Positions 7,911 to 15,649 of a stretch of DNA of 27,856 nucleotides are shown one piece after another. This DNA comes from an uncultured Eubacteriales bacterium. Its GTDB lineage: Bacteria > Bacillota > Clostridia > Oscillospirales > CAG-272. The stretch spans positions 1-27,856 of the forward strand of contig CAKSER010000023.1 in NCBI GenBank assembly GCA_934447715.1. The letters run 5' to 3'. The notes below the pieces were generated by a model. That model ran no database searches. It had not been told where the DNA came from and saw only the letters and a list, made by a program, of their open reading frames with translations. The position numbers and the translations under genes are program-made. Numbering within the stretch: the stretch's first letter is position 1; each line of letters opens with the position of its first letter.

Positions 7911-8837
7911 ATGGCAAATCTTAACTACGCAAAGGAATACAACGACTCTCTTGCACAGGCTTTTCCGTATGTCCTTAACTTCGGTGCAATCTATGCAACT
8001 CCCAACAACGGCAGATACCGCTTCAAGGGCGGAAAATCTATCGAACTTCCGGTTATTACAACTACATCAAGAACTGCAGCTTCGAGAGACACAACCGGTA
8101 CTCTTGCAAGAAACTATGAAAATACATGGGAGGAAAAGACTCTTACAAACCAGAGAAAGTGGTCGACTCTTGTTCATCCGCAGGATATCGACCAGACAAA
8201 CTATGCTGCATCTATTGCAAACATTACATCCGAGTTCAACAACACACACAAGTTCCCCGAGATGGACGCTTATGCTATAAGCAAGATCTTTACAGACTGG
8301 GTAGACCTTAACAAGACTCCTGTTTCGGCAACTCTGACTACGTCAAATGTCCTTTCCACATTCGATTCCATGATGTCGGAAATGACCGAGGCGAACATCC
8401 CGGTAAACGGAAGAATTCTTTATGTTACTCCGTCTGTTATGACGCTGCTCAAGAATGCATCCGGTATTGAAAGATCCTTTAATGTTAAGGGCGGCGGTGA
8501 GGTTAACCGCAACATTACAATGCTTGACGGTGTTCAGGTCGTTGTTGTTCCTACCTCACTTATGAAGTCGTCTTACAGCTTCACAAACGGTTATATTCCG
8601 GCCTCCTCTGCATTCCAGATTCAGATGTTCCTTATTCATCCGGAATGTGTCATTGCACCTGTTTCCTACGAGTTCTCCTGCCTTGACGAGCCCTCTGCTG
8701 TCACCGGCGGCAAGTATGTTTACTATGAGGAAAGCTTTGAGGATGTATTTATTCTCAACAAGCGTGCAAGCGGCATCAACTTCGTTATTGCACCGGTTAG
8801 CAGCGGCAGCAGCTCCAACACCGGAAGCGGATCCTAA
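7911..8837 (+). CDS. Major capsid protein, HK97-fold type
   Basis: The 308 residues match the capsid proteins of clostridial siphophages that I recognise by several segments: GGKSIELPVITT, a central NGRILYVTPSVM, DGVQVVVVPTSLM, FLIHPECVIAPVSY and the C-terminal GGKYVYYEESFEDVFILNKRA. It should form the icosahedral shell. A Ser/Gly/Asn-rich tail (SSGSSSNTGSGS) is appended at the end. No prohead protease is adjacent; the scaffold gene lies three genes downstream. The codons resemble those of upp and other highly expressed host genes more than those of its phage neighbours. It has a strong ribosome site (AAAGGAG) and is followed by a perfect hairpin without a T-run. Confidence 0.88.
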   Translation: MANLNYAKEYNDSLAQAFPYVLNFGAIYATPNNGRYRFKGGKSIELPVITTTSRTAASRDTTGTLARNYENTWEEKTLTNQRKWSTLVHPQDIDQTNYAASIANITSEFNNTHKFPEMDAYAISKIFTDWVDLNKTPVSATLTTSNVLSTFDSMMSEMTEANIPVNGRILYVTPSVMTLLKNASGIERSFNVKGGGEVNRNITMLDGVQVVVVPTSLMKSSYSFTNGYIPASSAFQIQMFLIHPECVIAPVSYEFSCLDEPSAVTGGKYVYYEESFEDVFILNKRASGINFVIAPVSSGSSSNTGSGS

Positions 8838-8860
8838 GTTATATTTTTACATTATTGTCT

Positions 8861-8889
8861 CCCCTGCTTCTGCTTTTTTGAAGCAGGGG
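8861..8889 (+). promoter_or_regulatory. Perfect stem-loop after the capsid gene
   Basis: CCCCTGCTTC (8861-8870) pairs with GAAGCAGGGG (8880-8889) around a T-rich loop. There is no T-run after the stem, so it is not a standard terminator. Placed between the abundant capsid protein and the low-copy genes, it may protect the upstream mRNA or mark a processing site. Confidence 0.55.
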
Positions 8890-8911
8890 GGCAGATCGGA
8901 AAGGAGTATTT

Positions 8912-9352
8912 ATGATTGATATTGTACCCGAAAAATCCAAAAACGATATCTGCTTTTCGGTAATCGACATGCTTATTGAGCTTATAAACGGCTGTGATCC
9001 GGCTTTGAATATCGGCTTTGAGGCTTTTTCCGACGGAAATCCGGAAGCAAGATTATCTATTCTTTCCGGCGGCTTTGTGTCTGAAAGATTCTTTGACGGC
9101 GGTGCTGTTATCGGTTTGCCGTTCAGAATAACCATAAGAAAAAGTAGTGGCGACCGTGCAGCCTCCTTAGAGCTTCTGCATACTCTTTACGAGGTATCAA
9201 AAAAGCTTCTTTCCTGCAGCCTTAAGGAGACGTCTGACGGGGCAAGGCTGCTTTCGATTTGCAGAACCTCTTTGCCGTTACAGGTCGGTTCGTTTAAGGA
9301 CGGAACCGAGGAATATGCTTCCGACTTTGTTCTTTTTTATTGTCTTACATGA
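8912..9352 (+). CDS. Minor capsid / tail-completion protein (tail-terminator-like)
   Basis: The 146 residues resemble the phage minor capsid protein family found at the head-tail junction of clostridial siphophages. The order of elements is an N-terminal helix, LSILSGGFVSERFFDGG, a beta-strand GLPFRITIR, a helix with LELLHTLYEVSKKL, and a final GSFKDGTEEYASDFVLFY strand. In such phages it sits just before the major tail protein; here it lies between capsid and portal genes, which is out of place. It has a good ribosome site (GAAAGGAG). The function is inferred from pattern only. Confidence 0.6.
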   Translation: MIDIVPEKSKNDICFSVIDMLIELINGCDPALNIGFEAFSDGNPEARLSILSGGFVSERFFDGGAVIGLPFRITIRKSSGDRAASLELLHTLYEVSKKLLSCSLKETSDGARLLSICRTSLPLQVGSFKDGTEEYASDFVLFYCLT

Positions 9353-9383
9353 TTTGACTGATACTTACAGGAGGAAATGAAAT

Positions 9384-10763
9384 TTGAATTTTTTTAACCT
9401 ATTTTCAAGGCAGCAAAGAGGCAGGAAAACAGTTCCTTTTGAGGAGCTTTTGCCTTTAAGTGTATGCAGCAGGGAATATTTAAACACGGTTTTGCTTTGG
9501 GAGGACATTTATAAAGGGAAAGCTCCGTGGCTGAATGCCGATGGATGCGGATTGAATCTTGCATCTGCTATATCGTCCGAGATTGCCCGGCTTGTTACTT
9601 CCGAGGCGGATATTAAAATATCCGGCTCCGAATCGGCGGACGTTATAGAACGTCTTTTTTCAAAGACTTTTTTACCGAGGCTCAGAACCATTACCGAATA
9701 TTCCTGTGCCTGCGGCGGAGTTATGCTCAAGCCCAGATTTGACGAAGGTCAGCTCGGCATTGATGTGATCCTGCCGGATAGCTTTATCCCTACGAAGACC
9801 GACTGCTGCGGCAGGATAATCGGAGCGTGCTTTATCGACCGTTTTGAAAAGGACGGAAAGCTTTATATACGTCTTGAGGAGCACACACCGAAGGACGGCG
9901 GATATCTGATTACAAACAAGGCGTTCATCTGCGGTGATGCAAACTGCAAGAGCAAGAGCATTCCCCTCGGTTCTGTCGGGTGCTGGAAGAGGATTATCCC
10001 GAGTGTATTTATTGACAATCTCAAAAATCCGTTATTCAGCTATTTTTCAATTCCCTTAGGCAACACCGAAAGCCTTGACAGTCCGCTTGGAATTTCGGTT
10101 TTTGCACGTGCCGTTCCTCTTATTCGGGAGGCGGACAGGCAGTTTTCGCGTCTTATCTGGGAATTTGAAGGCAGCGAGCTTGCAATCGACGCATCCGAGG
10201 ATGCTTTTAAGCTTGACCGTGACGGCTCTCCGGTGCTTCCCGAGGGCAAGGAACGTCTTTTCAGGCCGAACAAGCTGGATTCGGTTTCGGGGGATGAAAC
10301 CTTTAAGGTATTCTCTCCGCAGATCCGCGACGAATCGCTTATCAACGGTTTAAACCGTATTATTATGTCGGTCGAGGACCTTTGCGGAATTGCAAGAGGT
10401 ACGTTCTCCGATCCTGTATCGGTTTCGAAGACCGCAACCGAGATTCGCTCTATGCGCCAGCGCACATATGTTACGGTAAAGGACATTCAGAGCTCTCTTA
10501 AAAATGCAATTTTACGTCTTATCGAAGCGATTCACGATCTTATTATTATTTACGGCATTGCCCCGGAAGGGAAAATCGAAGCTGACATTTGCTTCGGCGA
10601 CAGTGTTCTTACAGATGACACATCAGACAGGGCTTCCGATCTTGAGGAGGTAAAAGCAGGAGTTATGACAGCCGCTGAATTCAGGAAGAAGTGGCAATCT
10701 TCGAAAAATCAATCGGAAGCATTAATTGATCGCAGATCTGACAATCAGGAAAGGAAGGGGTGA
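9384..10763 (+). CDS. Phage portal protein (SPP1/A118-like)
   Basis: The portal ring is the DNA entry gate of the capsid and the dock for the terminase. The 459 residues fit the SPP1 gp6/A118 family. The recognisable C-terminal stem and crown region contains IIMSVEDLCGIARGTFSD followed by SKTATEIRSMRQRTY, the usual portal signature. TTG at 9384 is the start: AGGAGG lies about nine bases upstream, and the nearby ATG at 9377 is out of frame and closes after six codons. The stop overlaps the ribosome-site region of the scaffold gene, implying coupled translation. Confidence 0.85.
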   Translation: MNFFNLFSRQQRGRKTVPFEELLPLSVCSREYLNTVLLWEDIYKGKAPWLNADGCGLNLASAISSEIARLVTSEADIKISGSESADVIERLFSKTFLPRLRTITEYSCACGGVMLKPRFDEGQLGIDVILPDSFIPTKTDCCGRIIGACFIDRFEKDGKLYIRLEEHTPKDGGYLITNKAFICGDANCKSKSIPLGSVGCWKRIIPSVFIDNLKNPLFSYFSIPLGNTESLDSPLGISVFARAVPLIREADRQFSRLIWEFEGSELAIDASEDAFKLDRDGSPVLPEGKERLFRPNKLDSVSGDETFKVFSPQIRDESLINGLNRIIMSVEDLCGIARGTFSDPVSVSKTATEIRSMRQRTYVTVKDIQSSLKNAILRLIEAIHDLIIIYGIAPEGKIEADICFGDSVLTDDTSDRASDLEEVKAGVMTAAEFRKKWQSSKNQSEALIDRRSDNQERKG

Positions 10764-10768
10764 CCTAT

Positions 10769-11233
10769 ATGCGCGAAATTATTGAAAATCTTAAGCTTGA
10801 TTCAAAGGACAGGGAGCTGATTATCTCGGAGCTTGAAAAGAAAGAGGGCAGATGGGCCGAAATTGAGGAGGCGGACAAGCTTTTAAAGGAAAAAGTCGAG
10901 CAGCTCGAAAAGGAAAACACTACGGCAAAGGAAAAGGAAACAGAGCTGTTAGCAAAGATATCCGAAATGAACAGGAAGCAGCTCATTTCCGAGCTCAAAG
11001 AATTCGGTTTGATTTCCGGTCTTGAGGAATTTGCCTCCGAAAAAATTATGGCTTTAAACGAAAAGGGTGAGCCTACCACGGTTGAGGATTTTAAAAACCG
11101 GAATCCCGGCTTCTTTACCTCCGAAAAAAAGGCAAACGGTGATCCGCTTCCGCAGTTTTCCTCGAAGATCGGCAATGTCGGCGAGGAAAGCTTATCCGAT
11201 CAGTACAGGCTGAACTTTATCAGAAGACCGTAA
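10769..11233 (+). CDS. Phage scaffold-like protein
   Basis: The 154 residues are highly charged. A predicted coiled coil (about 10-75, rich in E, K and L) leads to an ISELKEFGLISGLEEFASEKIM segment and a flexible C-terminus ending NFIRRP. This shape and its place after the portal are typical of siphophage scaffolding proteins that guide capsid assembly and then leave. I chose ATG 10769, eight bases after GGAAGGGG, over GTG 10760. Its stop TAA forms part of the next gene's ribosome site. Confidence 0.75.
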   Translation: MREIIENLKLDSKDRELIISELEKKEGRWAEIEEADKLLKEKVEQLEKENTTAKEKETELLAKISEMNRKQLISELKEFGLISGLEEFASEKIMALNEKGEPTTVEDFKNRNPGFFTSEKKANGDPLPQFSSKIGNVGEESLSDQYRLNFIRRP

Positions 11234-11244
11234 GGAGATTTTAT

Positions 11245-11631
11245 ATGAGTGTAATTGATTATTCTTATTACAAAAACACATTCGGCGGAAGTGTTGTGCC
11301 GGAAAAGGAGCTTCCTTATCTTCAGGGGGTGGCATTTGACCTGCTTTGCGCAATTGCTTACAAGGCGCCCTCCGCTCCGTTAAGCGAAAACATCAAAAGA
11401 GCGGTTGCCTATCAGACAGAGCTTTTATTCCTTCAGGGAGGTGCTGCTGCCATTGCAGGGCTTGCAATTTCGACAAGCGGTCTTAATCAGAAGGTGGGCG
11501 ACAGGTCGATCGGATCAAACTACAACTCTCTTGCGTCGAACAAGCAAAGTACATACTGCGGTATTCCGATATCCGGACTTGCAATTTCGCTTCTTCGTGC
11601 AGAGGGGCTTATGAAAAAATGTATTTTCTGA
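11245..11631 (+). CDS. Head-tail connector protein
   Basis: The 128 residues begin SVIDYSYYKNTFGG and are mostly helical. IKRAVAYQTELLFLQGG and a Gly/Ser-rich region with SIGSNYNS follow, a layout seen in gp6/gp15-type connectors that ring the portal exit. The TAAGGAG ribosome site overlaps the scaffold stop. The call rests on the pattern and on the position right after portal and scaffold. Confidence 0.7.
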   Translation: MSVIDYSYYKNTFGGSVVPEKELPYLQGVAFDLLCAIAYKAPSAPLSENIKRAVAYQTELLFLQGGAAAIAGLAISTSGLNQKVGDRSIGSNYNSLASNKQSTYCGIPISGLAISLLRAEGLMKKCIF

Positions 11632-11640
11632 GGTGTTTCG

Positions 11641-11976
11641 ATGTTTGAAAGCGTTTTATTTCAGGACAAAATAACTCTTTTCAGCAGGATATGCGAAACC
11701 GACGGAAAGGCTTTATATGAAAAAAAGCCGGTTGAGGGTGTTTATTTTTCGGAATGTGTGGTAAAGGACAGGAGGGACAGCAGCAGCTTTTCTTCTGCGG
11801 TACTATATATCCCGGATTCTGCGGACAGCGGAAAGGACATCAAGCCCGGGGACATTATTATTAACGGGCTTACTGATTTATCCGAGCCTGATGGCGAGTA
11901 CTATACTGTTTTAAAGGTTACAAAAAAGAAATCCTCGGTTCCTTATCTCGGATATATCAAGGCCGTTTGCAGCTGA
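11641..11976 (+). CDS. Head-completion / minor capsid protein
   Basis: The 111 residues are mainly beta-strand, with DKITLFSR near the start, GVYFSECVVKDRRD and GDIIINGLTDLSEPDGEYYTVLKVTKKK. This is the usual course of small minor capsid (head closure) proteins that follow the connector gene in clostridial siphophages. It is nine bases from the preceding gene with GAGGTG as ribosome site. The next expected genes (a second minor capsid protein and the major tail protein) are missing; a 66-base repeat-rich gap follows instead. Confidence 0.6.
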   Translation: MFESVLFQDKITLFSRICETDGKALYEKKPVEGVYFSECVVKDRRDSSSFSSAVLYIPDSADSGKDIKPGDIIINGLTDLSEPDGEYYTVLKVTKKKSSVPYLGYIKAVCS

Positions 11977-11990
11977 TTTTTCAAATGCAT

Positions 11991-12029
11991 ATCAAAATCA
12001 CATCGAAATTACTCGAAATTACATTGAAA
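11991..12029 (+). repeat. Short degenerate direct repeats at the missing-tail-gene junction
   Basis: Units ATCAAAATCAC (11991-12001), ATCGAAATTAC (12002-12012), TCGAAATTAC (12013-12022) and a decayed ATTGAAA copy follow one another. They fill the gap where a siphophage would carry its major tail protein. Confidence 0.6.
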
Positions 12030-12042
12030 GGAGAAATTCATT

Positions 12043-12477
12043 ATGATCGGTTTCAGATTTGAATCGAACGTTCTTACGCTCGATATTGAAGGCGAAGCTT
12101 TCACGATCGAAATGTCAAATGATTATTTAAAGTCCATGCGCCGTTATGCAAGAGAATGCGGTATTTATGCAGATATTGTTGAGGAGCGCAGAGCAAGGCA
12201 GGAAAAGGAGCTTCGGGAAAACCGCAGAAATCCCGAGGTTATTGAGGCTCTTGAAAGAAAAATGGAGGAGGAAGACGCAAAAGCCGAGGCATTCATTTCC
12301 GGAATGATTGAAAGGATTCTCGGAAAGGGAGCGGTTGAAAAAATCTTTTTTTTCAGAGAAAAAAACCTTTTTAACCTTTGCGATCTGCTTATTTATATCT
12401 GTGATGAGTGCATACGTTTTCAGACGGAAAGACTGAAAAAGTACAAGTCTTTAGCTGAGGCAGGTAGGACGGCATGA
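12043..12477 (+). CDS. Tail-assembly-chaperone-like protein
   Basis: The 144 residues start with a beta-rich stretch (FRFESNVLTLDIEGEAFTIEM). A charged helical region (RRARQEKELREN, RKMEEEDAKAEA) and a C-terminal segment ILGKGAVEKIFF followed by NLFNLCDLLIYI come next. The last part matches what I know of small siphophage proteins encoded just ahead of the tape measure, which act as tail-assembly chaperones. Here no tape measure or tail-tube gene exists: the next ORF starts inside this gene's stop codon (ATGA) and is the distal tail protein. Its role in this cluster is therefore unclear. Confidence 0.55.
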   Translation: MIGFRFESNVLTLDIEGEAFTIEMSNDYLKSMRRYARECGIYADIVEERRARQEKELRENRRNPEVIEALERKMEEEDAKAEAFISGMIERILGKGAVEKIFFFREKNLFNLCDLLIYICDECIRFQTERLKKYKSLAEAGRTA

Positions 12478-13325
12478 ACGATCTTGATTTTTACATTCTT
12501 ATTTCGCGCGGAGACGACAGAATTGAGGTTTCCGGCAATTCCTTATACAGACCGGTATCTGTCAAGGGCTTTGATTTTCCCGAGGTTTCCGTCCTTACCG
12601 AAAGCAAGATGCAGCTTGACTATGAAACGGTAAAGAGCAGGCAGATCAAGTCGAGAAGGCTATATATTGATTTTCAGATAGTCTCGCTTGATTTGGCGGA
12701 GGAAAAACGCAAGCAGCTCATTTCATTTCTCAATCCGAAAAAGGATTTTACAATTACCGTGAAAAGAAATCAGAGGGTCAGAAGAATCAACTGCGTGCTT
12801 GAAAGTGCAGAGATTGATCAGAAGAATCTTCGCTCATTTATGACCGTAAAGCTGGTTTTTCTCTGCCCGGAGCCTTATTTCTTCGGTGCGGCTCCGATTT
12901 CCGTAAGATCCTTTTCGGTCGATCCGCTTTTATGGTTCCCGCTTACAACTACCGGTGAAAACGGTGTTACCTCCGGTGCGGTCTTTAAAAACAACGAATT
13001 TGATATTCAAAATCACGGCGATGCGGAGACAGGCTTTAACATTACCCTTGAATCTAGCGGAGTTGTAATGGCTCCGGAGATTTCCTGCGGCGACAAGAAG
13101 ATTAAAATCCTTGACGCAATGCTGAAGGGTGACGTTTATTCGATATCTACCGAAAAGCAGCACAAGAGCATTAAGCTCAATGGCGTGCCGAGGTTTATGT
13201 TTGACCGCTCTTCTGTTTTTTTCTCGCTTCCGCAGGGCAGCAGCCACATAAAGGTTACGGCAAGAAGCGGGGCTGACAAGCTTCGTGTTTCTCTTTCATT
13301 TGAGGAAAGGTATCTCGGAATATGA
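12474..13325 (+). CDS. Distal tail (Dit-like) protein
   Basis: The 283 residues resemble the siphophage tail protein family. An N-terminal beta domain contains SVKGFDFPEVSVLTES, and LDLAEEKRKQLISFLNPKKDFTI and FLCPEPYFFG follow, as in Dit hub proteins that close the tail tube and hold the baseplate. A C-terminal beta domain (about 150-283) follows. It starts in an ATGA overlap with the preceding gene and ends in another with the following gene, so these three are translationally coupled. A Dit without a tail tube is unusual. Confidence 0.75.
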   Translation: MNDLDFYILISRGDDRIEVSGNSLYRPVSVKGFDFPEVSVLTESKMQLDYETVKSRQIKSRRLYIDFQIVSLDLAEEKRKQLISFLNPKKDFTITVKRNQRVRRINCVLESAEIDQKNLRSFMTVKLVFLCPEPYFFGAAPISVRSFSVDPLLWFPLTTTGENGVTSGAVFKNNEFDIQNHGDAETGFNITLESSGVVMAPEISCGDKKIKILDAMLKGDVYSISTEKQHKSIKLNGVPRFMFDRSSVFFSLPQGSSHIKVTARSGADKLRVSLSFEERYLGI

Positions 13326-14359
13326 CGGATTTTTATTTGCTTGACGACAGCTTCAACATCTGCGGTATTATCGGCGAGTACGGCTCTCTTTTATGGCGAA
13401 GGCGTTTCTTTGATGTCGGAGATTTTTCTGTTCTTATTCCTTCCGAAAAGCTCAAAGCTGTTAAGGCTGCAAAATATATTTATCATCCGGAAAACGACGA
13501 GACTGCGATTATCGAAAAGCTTGAATACAACACCGACAAAAACGGAAAAAAGGTCTTACGCGTATCCGGAAGGATGCTTGAGGCGATTCTTTCTGACAGG
13601 GTTATCGAATCGTCTGCATTAATTGAGGGAACGGTTGATTCTGTTGTCTCCTCTGTTTTAACTACCTATGCTATGACAGGCGACAGGGCAATTTCGCTCC
13701 TTTCGCTCGGTACCGACTTCGGATGTACCGAGACGGTTTCTTTACAGGCGACAGGCAAGAGCTTAATGAGCTTTTTATATTCTCTTTTACAGCCGTACGG
13801 CTTATCATACAGGATCAGATACGATGCAGCAAACAACAAGCTGAAGTTCTCTGTTTTTGATGGTGAGAACAGAAGCAGCGATCAGTTAAACAATTCCTAT
13901 GCAGTTTTTTCCTCCGATTTTGAGAACATTCTCTCGGACAAATATATTTTTGATATATCCAAATACCGCAACTTCGCATATGTCGCAGGAGACGGAGCCA
14001 CTACATCGGTAAGTCTTATAAAGGACGGAGAGGACCGCAGGGAGCTATATGTAAATGCGCGCGATGTCCGCAAGACGCTTGATGACGGAACGCCGTTATC
14101 CGACACCGAATATACAAAAAGGCTTAAGCAGAAGGGGCTTGAGCGTCTTAAGGCGTGCGGCAAGGTGGAGCACGCGGAGTGCGAGATCGACTCTTCATCA
14201 AATCTAAGATACCGTGCCGACTTTGACATCGGAGACATATGTGAGTTTTCCGACACCGAAATCGGTATTACCGAAATTCTCCGTATAACCGGATTATACG
14301 AGTCGTATGACGACGGTGTATTCAGGGTTTCGGCTGTGTTTGAAAATGTCGGGAGCTGA
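13322..14359 (+). CDS. Gp37-like (ReqiPepy6-type) tail protein
   Basis: The 345 residues show the pattern of the siphovirus ReqiPepy6 Gp37-like family: an N-terminal FDVGDFSVLIP, then KLEYNTDKNGKKVLRVSGR, a middle SLMSFLYSLLQPYGLSYRIRYD and a late ADFDIGDICEFSDTEIGITEIL. These proteins form the Tal-type hub beneath Dit in siphophages and myophages. The length is that of the structural hub only, with no added hydrolase domain. Coupled to the Dit gene by ATGA. Confidence 0.75.
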   Translation: MTDFYLLDDSFNICGIIGEYGSLLWRRRFFDVGDFSVLIPSEKLKAVKAAKYIYHPENDETAIIEKLEYNTDKNGKKVLRVSGRMLEAILSDRVIESSALIEGTVDSVVSSVLTTYAMTGDRAISLLSLGTDFGCTETVSLQATGKSLMSFLYSLLQPYGLSYRIRYDAANNKLKFSVFDGENRSSDQLNNSYAVFSSDFENILSDKYIFDISKYRNFAYVAGDGATTSVSLIKDGEDRRELYVNARDVRKTLDDGTPLSDTEYTKRLKQKGLERLKACGKVEHAECEIDSSSNLRYRADFDIGDICEFSDTEIGITEILRITGLYESYDDGVFRVSAVFENVGS

Positions 14360-14429
14360 CATTGACCGGCGCGGTTTATATTTAACTATTTGATTAATAT
14401 TTATTTTACATTAAGAAAGGAAAATTTTT

Positions 14430-15302
14430 ATGGCACTTAAAACCGGAATGTTCGATTCTACCGAGCTTGTTACATCCGCTTCCGGATATGCTGTCGGAAA
14501 CAAGGCGGTTTCGGCTGAATTTTTTGCAAGATACTTTTCTTCCTTTGTCGGAAGCGGCGTTTTAAAGGGTGATGGGGATTGCTTCAAGGTTGTTTCGGGA
14601 GACGGAATGAAGGTTAAGGTTCTTCCCGGATCTGCTTTCCTTTGCGGGTATTTCTGCTATGACGATTCGAATGCCGAATTTACCGTATCGGCAGGCAAAA
14701 CCTACAATGTTATTATCTCTCTTGATACCGAAAACGGAGAGATCAATATAAATTGTACAGAGCAGCAGGGAGCTGCTTTGACGCCTGTAAGGCAGGGCAG
14801 CAAATATGAGCTTATTTTAGCAAAGGTTACAATACCGCTCGGAGCGCTGTCGGTTGCCGACAGCTATATAACGGATCTGCGTGAAAACGACGATTACTGC
14901 GGATATGCAAAGAGCAAGGCTGAAATGTTCGGATCGGTTGAATATGCAACCAGAGCAGGCAGTGTTGACAATATTGATACTTCGATTATGTCCGGAAGCA
15001 CGAAGCCGGTTTCCGGAGGTGCGGTATACAACGCCGTTTCGGGAAAGCAGGGGAAAATATCTGTCGGAAAGTACAAAGGTGAGGGCGCTGCGAGGATAAT
15101 CAGTCTCGGTATTGTTCCGAGGATCGTTATTATCAAATCGATGCCGGATTCGAAGGTTTGCGACATTGTTGTAAGCAGTTCGGCTCCTGCTTATGATGCC
15201 GAAGGAACTGCTATTGCAAAGATTTCCGATAACAAAATTATTCTTCACGGAAGCATTACAAATCAGACAAATACGGAATATTCCTATATTGCAATACCGT
15301 GA
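14430..15302 (+). CDS. Baseplate / tail-fibre-like protein
   Basis: The 290 residues begin with the region common to many clostridial phage fibre or receptor-binding proteins: VSAEFFARYFSSFVGSGVL, then DGMKVKVLPGSAFLCGYF. A linker with TKPVSGGAVYNAVSGKQ, a frequent fibre motif, leads to a beta-rich C-terminal domain (about 210-290), which would be the receptor-binding or cargo part. An AAAGGAAAA ribosome site follows a 70-base gap. The target cannot be read from sequence. Confidence 0.65.
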   Translation: MALKTGMFDSTELVTSASGYAVGNKAVSAEFFARYFSSFVGSGVLKGDGDCFKVVSGDGMKVKVLPGSAFLCGYFCYDDSNAEFTVSAGKTYNVIISLDTENGEININCTEQQGAALTPVRQGSKYELILAKVTIPLGALSVADSYITDLRENDDYCGYAKSKAEMFGSVEYATRAGSVDNIDTSIMSGSTKPVSGGAVYNAVSGKQGKISVGKYKGEGAARIISLGIVPRIVIIKSMPDSKVCDIVVSSSAPAYDAEGTAIAKISDNKIILHGSITNQTNTEYSYIAIP

Positions 15303-15310
15303 GGCAGACT

Positions 15311-15538
15311 ATGAATGAACAGATTATTATTTCTATAATTTCAATGCTCGGAACGGCTGTCGGAGCATTCGGCGGAATCATTGCCTCTGCAAGAGTGACC
15401 AGCCTGCGTCTGCGTCAGCTCGAGGAAAAGGTTGACAAGCACAATCGCTTTGCGGAAAGAATTCCGGTTCTCGAGGAGAAAATCGCAGGTGCGGATCACC
15501 GTATCTGCGAGCTTGAGCAGAGCTTCAGAACCTTATAG
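15311..15538 (+). CDS. Small XhlA-like membrane protein
   Basis: The 75 residues contain an N-terminal membrane segment (IIISIISMLGTAVGAFGGIIA), then a coiled coil with QLEEKVDKHN and LEEKIAGADHRICELE. This matches the hemolysin XhlA-type proteins that accompany holins in Gram-positive phages. ATG 15311 follows GTGAGG at six bases; an upstream GTG at 15299 is in frame. No holin or endolysin follows, so it is the last gene of the block. It might anchor particles to the membrane or act as a small membrane lesion protein; that is inference. Confidence 0.6.
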   Translation: MNEQIIISIISMLGTAVGAFGGIIASARVTSLRLRQLEEKVDKHNRFAERIPVLEEKIAGADHRICELEQSFRTL

Positions 15539-15566
15539 TCTTTCTTACAGCCTCATTTTATCCGTA

Positions 15567-15593
15567 ACCTTTTTCCTTGCGTTTCATATTATA
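15567..15593 (+). promoter_or_regulatory. Sigma-K-like promoter match upstream of the Cys-rich gene
   Basis: AC (15567-15568), a 16-base spacer, then CATATTATA (15585-15593) fits the mother-cell sigma-K pattern AC-N16/17-CATANNNTA. The motif is short, so chance matches occur. The downstream gene type makes it more believable. Confidence 0.35.
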
Positions 15594-15649
15594 TCAATAG
15601 CCGGGAATTACTTCCGGCAAAAAACCATACAGTAAAACGGAGGACAAAA

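Noticed and set aside
12359..12374. AAAAAAC slippery heptamer in the chaperone-like gene, possible -1 frameshift as in phage gpG/gpGT
   Set aside because: It is in the correct phase, but the -1 frame stops after two codons and no tape-measure-linked extension exists in any frame.
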